Of a stretch of DNA of 64,000 nucleotides, positions 55,424-62,755 are shown piece by piece. A model generated the notes under the pieces. That model worked only from the letters and a program-made list of their open reading frames with translations. It had not been told where the DNA came from and searched no databases. Each line of letters starts with the position of its first letter. The stretch's first letter is position 1. The position numbers and the translations under genes were made by a program. The DNA comes from Chryseobacterium sp. W4I1. GTDB lineage: Bacteria > Bacteroidota > Bacteroidia > Flavobacteriales > Weeksellaceae. The stretch is from NCBI RefSeq assembly GCF_030816115.1, contig NZ_JAUSXQ010000001.1:3162001-3226000 (forward strand), in the 5' to 3' direction.

Positions 55424-55510
55424 ATGAGAGAATATTTCCACTTCCATCAACTCATACATTTAACATTTGTGAAAGAAGCTAAATCAACAGAAGGTTTGAA
55501 AGAACAATAA
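55424..55510 (+). pseudogene. Short ORF, possible gene remnant
   Basis: 28 codons (MREYFHFHQLIHLTFVKEAK and eight more) between copy D and the next gene. Too short to judge; no ribosome-binding context seen. Listed as a possible relic only. Confidence 0.2.
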
Positions 55511-55639
55511 TTACCATAACAAAAGATCGCTTGCAAAAATATTACTCTATATATCAACTTAATTAAAAAATCAACACAACCAAATAAACAGAATAGACAC
55601 CTTAAAACAGCAATAACCATTAATTTAAATAAAAAAACA

Positions 55640-56176
55640 ATGACCAGACAATTAAAGTTAGCAATTGTATTATTAGTAACAGTTGCAAGTATGAATGTGA
55701 ACGCTCAAAAAAAAACTGTAAAATCTACAAAACCAGCCACTGAAAACAAAACTGCCAAACCGACCAAACAAGAAACCATGGATTGGATTGCAGGAAAAAT
55801 GAAAGAAAATTTAGCCACATATAATGACCGAACTTTTGTTTCTTATAAAGACGGGGTTTTTGTTTATAGAAGCAACTATGGAATTAATAAATTTTGTGAA
55901 TATAGCTATGACATGAATAAGGTTACTGGAATGAAGAATGAATACTCTGATTTTTTTGTTTCGGGAAATAATCAACTTTTTGCTCACTGTGATTATGACA
56001 GGGCAGGCGAAGGAAATTATTACAACTATATTTCTATAAGTGGGCCTAACTATAATAAGTATAGATCACCTTTTAACTTTGGTACAGACCAAGCTTTAGT
56101 TGAAAGATTAGAAAAAGCATTTAAAACATTAGTTGAATACAATTCAACCAAAAAAGGTGCTGATGAAAAGTTTTAA
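55640..56176 (+). CDS. Exported hypothetical protein in the groEL-linked island
   Basis: 178 residues. Signal peptide MTRQLKLAIVLLVTVASMNV ending NAQ, then a Lys/Thr/Pro-rich linker (KKTVKSTKPATENKTAKPTK) and a globular part (TMDWIAGKMKENLATYNDRT; FVYRSNYGINKFCEYSYDMN). Unknown family; probably periplasmic. It is the only gene between tail copies D and E. Confidence 0.65.
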   Translation: MTRQLKLAIVLLVTVASMNVNAQKKTVKSTKPATENKTAKPTKQETMDWIAGKMKENLATYNDRTFVSYKDGVFVYRSNYGINKFCEYSYDMNKVTGMKNEYSDFFVSGNNQLFAHCDYDRAGEGNYYNYISISGPNYNKYRSPFNFGTDQALVERLEKAFKTLVEYNSTKKGADEKF

Positions 56177-56220
56177 TTCTAAAAACAAAAAACTTTTTGC
56201 TTACTGCTTTTTCTATCAAT

Positions 56221-56312
56221 AAGACAATTTAATATACTAACCGCTCTATTATATAGGGCGGTTTTTTGTTTGGATTATGGTTTTCCGTAAGGAAATATTA
56301 TTTTTAATATTT
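56221..56312 (+). repeat. groEL 3'-end repeat, copy E (terminator plus original tail)
   Basis: TTTAATATACTAACCGCTCT and TATAGGGCGGTTTTTTG are followed by GATTATGGTTTTCCGTAAGG and AAATA, which matches the sequence downstream of groEL itself. No groEL codons are left. As the only downstream copy with the native tail, it probably marks the outer end of the accreted segment. Confidence 0.8.
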
Positions 56313-56368
56313 AGATTTAAAAGTTTTATTATGGAAACATTTAAAGCTTAATAAAAATAATTTATATT

Positions 56369-56376
56369 ATGTTTGT
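56369..56376 (+). promoter_or_regulatory. -7 promoter box of the OLD-type nuclease gene
   Basis: TATGTTTG matches TAnnTTTG, 21 bases before the start codon. Confidence 0.4.
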
Positions 56377-56396
56377 ATTAACTATAAACTAAAAAC

Positions 56397-58151
56397 ATGA
56401 TACTTAAAGAGATTCAAATCAAAAACTTTAGATCTATTAAAGATGAAAATATAATTTTCAACCATAATTGTATTATACTTCTTGGAAAAAACGAAGCTGG
56501 AAAAAGTAATATTTTAAAAGCCATTGCTGCAGTCTTTGGAGAGTATATAGTTTCTAATAAAGACAAAAGAAAAAGAGTAGAAAATGAAAAAATCGAAGAA
56601 TATTCAATTCGAGCAATTTTTTCATTAAATGATAATGATTTTAAAAAAATTTTAGAAGAATTCAAAAAAAAATTCACAGGAATAGAATCAATTATATTTA
56701 AAACTAAAATTTCCTTAGTAGAATACCTTCAGAAAGTTTTTAGTAAGGTTTTAATAAAATTAGATATAGCTGATAATAAAAAGCCAATTTTTAAAAGATA
56801 TTCCTATCCTAAAAATGATGTTGCACTTGAGAAAGAATTATATTTAAATACAAATAATACTATTACTCCATCCGCCACAGGCGTAAAATTTAATATTGAA
56901 AATGAGCTATTTACATTAATACAAATTTACTATGAAAAAAATCCAATAAAATGTCATTACTGGCAGTATAAAGACAATTACCTTTTACCAAACAGTGTAA
57001 ACATTCAAGAGTTTATTAATTCACCTTCACAAAATAAAGCCTTAGAGAATATTTTTTCATTATGTGGAAGAGATGATATTGAAGAAGAATTTAATAATGC
57101 ATATTCAGAGGATGGTGATTACTCAAATTTATTGGAACAGATTTCAAAGAAAGTAACATCAACTTTTCAAAAAATATGGAAAGATTTTCGTGGAACTTCA
57201 ATACAATTACTTACCAACGGTGACGAAATATTAATAAAAGTTGTTGATAAAGCAAAATATAATTTTGAAGATAGAAGCGATGGTTTCAAAAAATTTATTA
57301 GTATCTTATTAATGCTTTCAACCGAAGCAAGGACTAATAAGATCCAAGAGAACGATATTATATTAATGGATGAACCTGATCAAAGTCTATATCCAAGTAG
57401 TGCACAATATTTGAGGGATGAGCTTATTGACATCAGTAAAAAAGCAAAAATCATCTATTCTACTCATTCTCAATACATGATAGACTCAAATTGTATTGAC
57501 AGACATTTAATTATTGAAAAAAAAGATGATATTACTTTCATTAATAAGGATGAAATTAAATCACCTTTCGCCACTGATGAATTACTGAGAAGAGCAATTG
57601 GAACAAGCATCTTTGAGAGCTTACAAGAAAAAAATATTATTTTCGAAGGATATTTAGATAAATTAATTTTTGATTCGTATGTAGAATTTCATAAACTGGA
57701 AAAAGAATTCGAGCCATTTGGCAAAGTATATCTTAGTGGAATATCAGGTGTTGAAACTTTAACACAAATCTTAATTCTTGCAAATAAAAAATTAATAATT
57801 GTTGCTGACTCTGACGAAACGTCTAATAAAAAGAAAATCGAATATCAAAAAAACTATCCTCAGTTTAAAGATGCTTGGTTAGCATACGGAGATATTGATA
57901 AAAATATAGCAACTCTTGAAGATTTTTATACCCCAAATTATTTAGAAACCCAAATTTCTAAAAGTGGTTATGAAGTTCCATATGATAAAAATAAGAATGC
58001 TATTTTCAATATAGAAAAGGCAGTAAATAAGGATAAAGAGCTTAAGCAAAAGTTAAAAGTAAGCTTGGCTGAAAAAATTCGCAAAACATATCTTACTGAT
58101 TCATATTCTCAATATGTTAATGCATTAAAAGAAAAATTAGAAAATCTTTGA
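56397..58151 (+). CDS. OLD-family ATP-dependent nuclease (ABC-type ATPase plus TOPRIM)
   Basis: 584 residues. SMC-like start ILKEIQIKNFRSIKDENIIF with Walker A ILLGKNEAGKSNILKAI (residues about 28-40), a helical middle, Walker B ENDIILMDEPDQSLYPSS (about 316-333) and the His switch in IYSTHSQYMID. The C-terminal TOPRIM domain has the Glu motif NIIFEGYLDKLIFDSYVEF and the DxD-type LIIVADSDETSNKK. Members nick or cut DNA and several are phage-defence effectors (P2 Old, GajA). No UvrD-like GajB partner follows, so this is a stand-alone (class 1-like) OLD protein. It lies directly after groEL-tail copy E. Confidence 0.87.
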   Translation: MILKEIQIKNFRSIKDENIIFNHNCIILLGKNEAGKSNILKAIAAVFGEYIVSNKDKRKRVENEKIEEYSIRAIFSLNDNDFKKILEEFKKKFTGIESIIFKTKISLVEYLQKVFSKVLIKLDIADNKKPIFKRYSYPKNDVALEKELYLNTNNTITPSATGVKFNIENELFTLIQIYYEKNPIKCHYWQYKDNYLLPNSVNIQEFINSPSQNKALENIFSLCGRDDIEEEFNNAYSEDGDYSNLLEQISKKVTSTFQKIWKDFRGTSIQLLTNGDEILIKVVDKAKYNFEDRSDGFKKFISILLMLSTEARTNKIQENDIILMDEPDQSLYPSSAQYLRDELIDISKKAKIIYSTHSQYMIDSNCIDRHLIIEKKDDITFINKDEIKSPFATDELLRRAIGTSIFESLQEKNIIFEGYLDKLIFDSYVEFHKLEKEFEPFGKVYLSGISGVETLTQILILANKKLIIVADSDETSNKKKIEYQKNYPQFKDAWLAYGDIDKNIATLEDFYTPNYLETQISKSGYEVPYDKNKNAIFNIEKAVNKDKELKQKLKVSLAEKIRKTYLTDSYSQYVNALKEKLENL

Positions 58152-58215
58152 TATTTCAGAACCCAGAATATCCCGACTTTGAATCAATAAAATAATCCAA
58201 AAAAACAAACTCTCA

Positions 58216-58563
58216 TTAAGATTTTGTTTTATTTTTATTTTTAAATATCTTTTGTAGATATTCAATCTCACTTTCAATATTTTTTAATTCTTTGTCAGTT
58301 AGCTTCTTGAATAAAAATAACATATCAATTTCAAAAAAATTACAGAATTTAACAAGGTTTTCTATTGTTGGATTGGTTTCAGCCCGTTCAATTCTACCAA
58401 CATGATTACTTGATAGATTAAGTTCATTTCCAAGTTGGAACTGTGAAAGATTTTTCTTTAGCCTATGTAATTGAATAAGCTTTCCAATTTGAAATTTTAA
58501 TTCTTCAATGTCCCATTTATACATAAAGTAAATTTTAGACTTTCTAAAGTTTTTCATCAACAC
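58216..58563 (-). CDS. XRE-family helix-turn-helix regulator, module copy 2
   Basis: 115 residues, or 102 from the ATG at 58524. Helix-turn-helix around residues 28-85 (IGKLIQLHRLKKNLSQFQLG; LNLSSNHVGRIERAETNPTI), then a basic helical tail (IESEIEYLQKIFKNKNKTKS). It sits divergently upstream of structured RNA copy 2, as XRE gene 1 does for copy 1. It also converges on the OLD nuclease gene. Confidence 0.82.
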   Translation of the reverse strand: MLMKNFRKSKIYFMYKWDIEELKFQIGKLIQLHRLKKNLSQFQLGNELNLSSNHVGRIERAETNPTIENLVKFCNFFEIDMLFLFKKLTDKELKNIESEIEYLQKIFKNKNKTKS

Positions 58564-58590
58564 ATATATGTGTTATATTGTTTTTTTTAT

Positions 58591-58598
58591 TATATTTG
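58591..58598 (+). promoter_or_regulatory. -7 promoter box of structured RNA copy 2
   Basis: TATATTTG, same box and position as in copy 1 (52325-52332). Confidence 0.5.
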
Positions 58599-58606
58599 TA
58601 AAATAA

Positions 58607-58798
58607 GCTACAAGAAATGTAGCTTTGCGATACTTCAACGAATATTAGAAGCTATTGCTTAGAATCTCGATCTGAAAACTGGTAATTTTTAAACATGCGA
58701 GACGATAAGCTAGAAGCTCACGACCTAGGCGTGGGCTCTCTTATCTGCATGTAAGGTATACCAGTACCTCAGATCGGATATTGTAGAGTTCCATGCCG
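58607..58798 (+). ncRNA. Structured RNA, copy 2 (multi-helix hairpin)
   Basis: Same architecture as copy 1: small hairpin GCTACA / TGTAGC (58607-58623), then CGATCTGA 58668 / TCAGATCG 58769; ACTGGTA 58678 / TACCAGT 58759; ACATGC 58693 / GCATGT 58747; GATAAG 58704 / CTTATC 58740; AGCTCACG 58715 / CGTGGGCT 58730 with loop ACCTAGG. Three helices carry different bases from copy 1 yet remain fully paired, while the terminal stem-loop, ACTGGTA stem and single-stranded words are invariant. Class unknown. Confidence 0.72.
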
Positions 58799-58875
58799 TT
58801 TTATTTCATGCTGTTCTGCTTTTCTACAATCATCTTTTTTCTAAGCCTGCTTTATCACACAGTATCATGACATGT

Positions 58876-58922
58876 TACAATGGGGTGTACAATCCATTGC
58901 GGCTTTAGGGCTTTTAGAAAAA
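58876..58922 (+). other. 47-nt conserved block, copy 2
   Basis: Identical to 52612-52658. Here the frame through it stays open into the following gene, so an extended protein starting at 58872 is formally possible, but the lack of any change, even silent, argues for a nucleic-acid role. Confidence 0.6.
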
Positions 58923-59024
58923 TACAATTTCTATCCTATTACCCTTGGTTGGTATGGGCAGGAAGTTCAGGCATTGGCCGGGCTTCCTCCTTTACAGCCA
59001 GTAAAAAATGACACAACAGAAAAC

Positions 59025-59570
59025 ATGAAAAAAACCAGAACAGACATCCAATGCCCATTTTCGGTAGTTGGTAAGAAATACTCTGCAGTACAGATGATGG
59101 AAGCCTTTTTTCAGCTCAATGACCTGGCTGCCTCTAAAAAGAAATTAAACAGCATTATGAATTATGCGGTAAAAAGAAATAGCCGGATCAAAGAAGATCC
59201 GTCCGTTATCTTTCACTTTCGCCAGTCGATGCAGTCGTTCGTCCGTGCAGGTTATCTTATCACGCTGAAGGAAAAGAAATGGGCCGTTAATATCCAGTTG
59301 GAAGAGGTCTCTCCGTTGGTTCTTGGCTTGCTTTCGGAGAAGGAATACCAAAACCCTTTGTTGGTCTTTAAAAAAGCATTCAGAGAATACAGCATCAAGG
59401 AATTTGATTATTTTATGTCCGGGATGGTCTATTTCTCACTCGGAGTTCATGACAACCTGCCGGAAAGGAATATAGTGAGTCCTTACATCCATCTGACTAA
59501 AATGCTGGATGCAGCGCATCTGATTCTTGAAAGGAGAGGAAAAAATAAACTTGGTGAAAATTATGTATAA
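59025..59570 (+). CDS. Unknown ~180-residue protein, module copy 2
   Basis: 181 residues from MKKTRTDIQCPFSVVGKKYS; an ATG at 58872 would add 51 residues covering the conserved block. The frame from 59025 is the one shared with copy 1. Contains KLNSIMNYAVKRNSRIKEDP, SPLVLGLLSEKEYQNPLLVF, FREYSIKEFDYFMSGMVYFS and YIHLTKMLDAAHLILERRGK. Mostly helical, basic, no membrane segment, no family recognised. It resembles neither RteC nor known integrases clearly. Always downstream of the structured RNA in this window. Confidence 0.65.
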   Translation: MKKTRTDIQCPFSVVGKKYSAVQMMEAFFQLNDLAASKKKLNSIMNYAVKRNSRIKEDPSVIFHFRQSMQSFVRAGYLITLKEKKWAVNIQLEEVSPLVLGLLSEKEYQNPLLVFKKAFREYSIKEFDYFMSGMVYFSLGVHDNLPERNIVSPYIHLTKMLDAAHLILERRGKNKLGENYV

Positions 59571-59691
59571 CTAAGCTTTTGCATCAAGGGCTAACATATT
59601 TTTCTACTTCGGTTAAAATTTGTATTTTACCCTAAAGTTTTGATTTCGATTTACGGCACATCGTCAAGTTGAAACAGCTGGAAGAAATGCT

Positions 59692-60354
59692 ATGAAAAAG
59701 TTGTCCAATAAAAGAATTTTCTGTTTTCTAATATTTATTTTTTTATTTAGTAGTTGCTCTAAATATGATAAAGATCAAATTTCGGATATTCAAAAATTAT
59801 CTTCAACAAATAAGAAATACGATGTTTATTTATACACTATTGAAAGCGGAATGGCGTTTGGTTCATCTGTAAATGCCTTACAAATTGTTAAATATAAAGA
59901 AAAGCCTGATTTCTATAATTCTGATTTCTTTAGAGTTCCGAATTCTAACCCCTTTCAAATAAAGTGGAACAATGATAGTTTAACGATCAAAACAATATCC
60001 GATATTGACCGCTCATTGCAAAAACAACCCATTCGAACGGAAATTCAAAATTACAAAGGAATCATTATTAAAAATTTAGTTTACACCTTACATTCGACAT
60101 TTGGTTTATCTGAATTTAAATTCATCGATTTCTACGAAAAGAATGGAAATTTAATTTTTAAGAAAGAAAATGATTCATTAGTTTTTAATGAAGAAAATTC
60201 ACAAATATCTATAGACTCAAGTTATATTGAAATTAATTATTTTAAGCAAAATAATAAAGGTTTGGAATTTAAGGCATATAAACTAATTCCAGAAAAGAAA
60301 ATTGATTTAAAAAAAATTGAAAAGTATCAACCTTTAAAAGCTATAGAAAAATAA
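59692..60354 (+). CDS. Hypothetical lipoprotein
   Basis: 220 residues. Lipobox in FCFLIFIFLFSSCSKYDKDQ (Cys about residue 22). The rest is beta-rich with Lys/Asp (DVYLYTIESGMAFGSSVNAL; NPFQIKWNNDSLTIKTISD). Unknown family. Its stop codon is part of the recurrent AATACTGCGGATAACAT signal also found at the end of the AbiTii gene, so it may have arrived as a cassette. Confidence 0.68.
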   Translation: MKKLSNKRIFCFLIFIFLFSSCSKYDKDQISDIQKLSSTNKKYDVYLYTIESGMAFGSSVNALQIVKYKEKPDFYNSDFFRVPNSNPFQIKWNNDSLTIKTISDIDRSLQKQPIRTEIQNYKGIIIKNLVYTLHSTFGLSEFKFIDFYEKNGNLIFKKENDSLVFNEENSQISIDSSYIEINYFKQNNKGLEFKAYKLIPEKKIDLKKIEKYQPLKAIEK

Positions 60355-60370
60355 ATACTGCGGATAACAT
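60354..60370 (-). repeat. Gene-end bracket repeat, second occurrence
   Basis: AATACTGCGGATAACAT overlaps the stop codon of the lipoprotein gene; 16 of 17 bases equal the signal at 51788. Confidence 0.6.
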
Positions 60371-60503
60371 GTATTGTTAAAAATGCAAGAAGATGTTATA
60401 TTTGCTCAGATTGGGCAACCTCCGCCATTTTATCGCCTCGTTACCGCACTATGTATCGGCTTTCGCTTTTAAATTATTAGAATGTCTAATTTATAATACT
60501 ATA

Positions 60504-60530
60504 ACCACACAAAAGGATTCGAGCGATAGC
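60504..60530. repeat. Diverged arm of the 23-bp inverted-repeat element
   Basis: ACCACACAAAAGGATTCG and AGCGATAGC match 23 of 27 bases of the right arm at 50761-50787. Preceding text (GCTTTTAAATTAT) also resembles the loop of that element, but the left arm is no longer complementary. Confidence 0.5.
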
Positions 60531-60608
60531 AATGGTTTTATTTGAAAAATAAAAACTGTATTGTTATACTAAACACCAGCTGCAAAATCACTTAAAAAAA
60601 ACATAATA

Positions 60609-61178
60609 ATGAAATCCAGAATTCTCTATGTCTTTATCTTACTAATATCTTACAGTTGTTCAGTAAATAAATATAGCAATGTTCCTGTACAAGATGAAAT
60701 TGATCTTTCCCTTAAAAAGTTCACTGAAATAAAAAAAGAAGAAATAGATAAAAAATCAAAAGATATAACGCTTGGATATTTTTGGGGAATTGGAGAAGGT
60801 ATTTATCCAACTTTTGAAAAGCATATATTTGAAATTCCTAAATCTTATCAAAGAAATGAGAATAACTTCATTCTTAAAGTAGATTATTTTTTCACAAAAG
60901 ATGACCAAACCAAATTCAAGTTGTATGAATGGAATGAAAATGGAAAAAATGAAGTGGCTCATAGTTTGTTTGACGAAAAATTTTATGAAATCAAAAAATA
61001 TATAACTGAAAAGCTTGGGGAACCATACCTGGAAGTATATGAAGATTTAGAAAAATCCAAAGAAGAAACAGGAAGGGATGATATTAAATGGCAAAGTAAA
61101 AATTTGAATGCCTATTTATTTCGTTTTAAAGGAAAAGGTGGATTCGATCAAATACGTTTAGCACTTTACTGCGATTAA
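60609..61178 (+). CDS. Hypothetical lipoprotein
   Basis: 189 residues. Signal and lipobox in KSRILYVFILLISYSCSVNK (Cys about residue 17). Acidic and basic residues alternate with aromatic ones (ITLGYFWGIGEGIYPTFEKH; FILKVDYFFTKDDQTKFKLY). No family recognised. Confidence 0.65.
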   Translation: MKSRILYVFILLISYSCSVNKYSNVPVQDEIDLSLKKFTEIKKEEIDKKSKDITLGYFWGIGEGIYPTFEKHIFEIPKSYQRNENNFILKVDYFFTKDDQTKFKLYEWNENGKNEVAHSLFDEKFYEIKKYITEKLGEPYLEVYEDLEKSKEETGRDDIKWQSKNLNAYLFRFKGKGGFDQIRLALYCD

Positions 61179-61383
61179 AGAGACTGTACTGAACGAGACC
61201 TTGAAGAACAAAGTTTTCCGCAAAAAGATCTTTATGTTTGGAGCATTGAAAAAGTGAGCCAAAAAATTCGCTTACACTTTTTTCCTATATTTGAACTTCG
61301 ATGTTCTATTGATATTCGGTGCTAAAAGAATCCCGAATTTTGAACAGAAAATTAAGGAAACCAAATACTAAATCTTAATACCA

Positions 61384-62559
61384 TTGAAAATAAAATTATT
61401 GCTCCTTTCATTGTTGAGCTCATTATCAGCTCATTCACAAGCACTTCAATTTAAAAATCTCGTCAATATGTCGGTAGGCAGAGGTGCCACAGCCAGTGTA
61501 ATCGTGAATGATAATATCTATGTGAGCAATGGGTATCAGGAAAAAGCAAGTGATGCAAGATATGTTGAGAAATATAGTATTACCAATAACAGCTGGAGTG
61601 TTCTCAATTCTACTCTACTTCCCAAAAGATTTGCTAATTCCGAGACTTACAATAATAAAATTTACATTTTTAACGGTTGGGGAAACAGCCATCTTGAAAT
61701 TGTAGACCTTGAAACCAATACAATAACGAAGGGGGCTGTGAATCATTCCTATACAGGAAATTCAGGTTCTGCAATCTATAATGGCAAAATATATGTGTTT
61801 GGTGGCAGTGGACTCAATGGAGCGGCAACCACTAAATTTTCTAATAAATTCCAATATTATGATATTGCTTCAAATACCTGGAATCCATTACCGGACATGC
61901 CCACAGCCAGAGAAACAAAAGGCAAAATTGTTAATGATAAGCTTTATGTTATTGGTGGTTTTAACGGGACCCCATCCCGTCTGATCAATGTCTATGACCT
62001 CAAAACTAATCTTTGGATTGATCAGTATATCATGCCTTCTGGTATATCCGGACATGCATTGGCTGTATCCGGTAATAAGATTTTCATTGTAGGTGGTTTT
62101 AATAATCAGACTTTTCTGGCCTATTTTGATACTACCACCAACAAATTACATCAGTTATCATCCAATATGATTCCCAGAAGACACGCTGCAGCGGAAGTAT
62201 ACAACAATAAATTATACATCATCGGTGGAAGTACAACGTCTCTCACCAGCTCAGCGATTAAAAGCATACAAGTGGCAGATATTAGCGAGACTGTACTTTC
62301 TGCAAATACAGCCAATGAAGATCAAGTATTAAAAACAAAGGTCTATACCAATGCAGCCAGAGACGGTTTTGTCATCAGCAATAAAAATAACAGCAATCAA
62401 TTTGAATACACCGTTTTCTCAATGGATGGAAAACCAATCAGCAAAGGGTTTGCCTATTATAATAAAAATATAGATTTATCGAAAGTACGAACCGGAACTT
62501 ATATTTTCAGTTATAAAAATGAGAAAGGAATTTTACAACAGGTTAGAATTATAAGATAA
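61384..62559 (+). CDS. Kelch-repeat protein with T9SS type A sorting domain
   Basis: 391 residues from a TTG start; the signal peptide is KIKLLLLSLLSSLSAHSQ. About six Kelch blades follow, with the typical GG plus Tyr/Trp pairs (NKIYIFNGWGNSHLEIVDLE; NGKIYVFGGSGLNGAATT; DKLYVIGGFNGTPSRLINVY; GNKIFIVGGFNNQTF; NNKLYIIGGSTTS). The last ~75 residues (KVYTNAARDGFVISNKNN, VFSMDGKPISKGF, GTYIFSYKNEKGI) are a type A sorting domain. Exported by the type IX system; probably a surface binding protein. Confidence 0.88.
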   Translation: MKIKLLLLSLLSSLSAHSQALQFKNLVNMSVGRGATASVIVNDNIYVSNGYQEKASDARYVEKYSITNNSWSVLNSTLLPKRFANSETYNNKIYIFNGWGNSHLEIVDLETNTITKGAVNHSYTGNSGSAIYNGKIYVFGGSGLNGAATTKFSNKFQYYDIASNTWNPLPDMPTARETKGKIVNDKLYVIGGFNGTPSRLINVYDLKTNLWIDQYIMPSGISGHALAVSGNKIFIVGGFNNQTFLAYFDTTTNKLHQLSSNMIPRRHAAAEVYNNKLYIIGGSTTSLTSSAIKSIQVADISETVLSANTANEDQVLKTKVYTNAARDGFVISNKNNSNQFEYTVFSMDGKPISKGFAYYNKNIDLSKVRTGTYIFSYKNEKGILQQVRIIR

Positions 62560-62574
62560 TAATAAGCTTCAGAC

Positions 62575-62733
62575 ATGAATATCAATTCTATAATTCGTTC
62601 TCTCGTTTTAATAATTGCCACTCTATTCCTAAGCCATTGCAAAGATAATTCGGAGGCTGATAAATACCGTGTAGGCCAGGAATGGAATTACAAATCCCGT
62701 CCCGGAGAAGAAAACTCTACTCCAAAATTTTGA
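62575..62733 (+). pseudogene. Truncated lipoprotein gene
   Basis: 52 codons: MNINSIIRSLVLIIATLFLS then HCKDNSEADKYRVGQEWNYK and SRPGEENSTPKF, stop. The shift of one frame at AAAATTTTGAAG would continue as TPKILKIEESYRPYF, which fits the VGQxWNYKTRPGEENSTLxILKIE pattern I associate with small lipoproteins of this genus. The continuation then runs into the oppositely oriented MFS gene. Likely a decayed gene cut by rearrangement. Confidence 0.5.
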
Positions 62734-62755
62734 AGATTGAAGAATCTTACAGACC

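Noticed and set aside
52412..58765. Idea that the structured RNA is a retron msr-msd or a group II intron
   Set aside because: No reverse transcriptase is near either copy and no domain V-like or branched-G features were seen.
52791..59570. Assignment of the module protein as RteC or as an integrase
   Set aside because: No RteC signature or Arg-His-Arg-Tyr catalytic set could be found in either copy.
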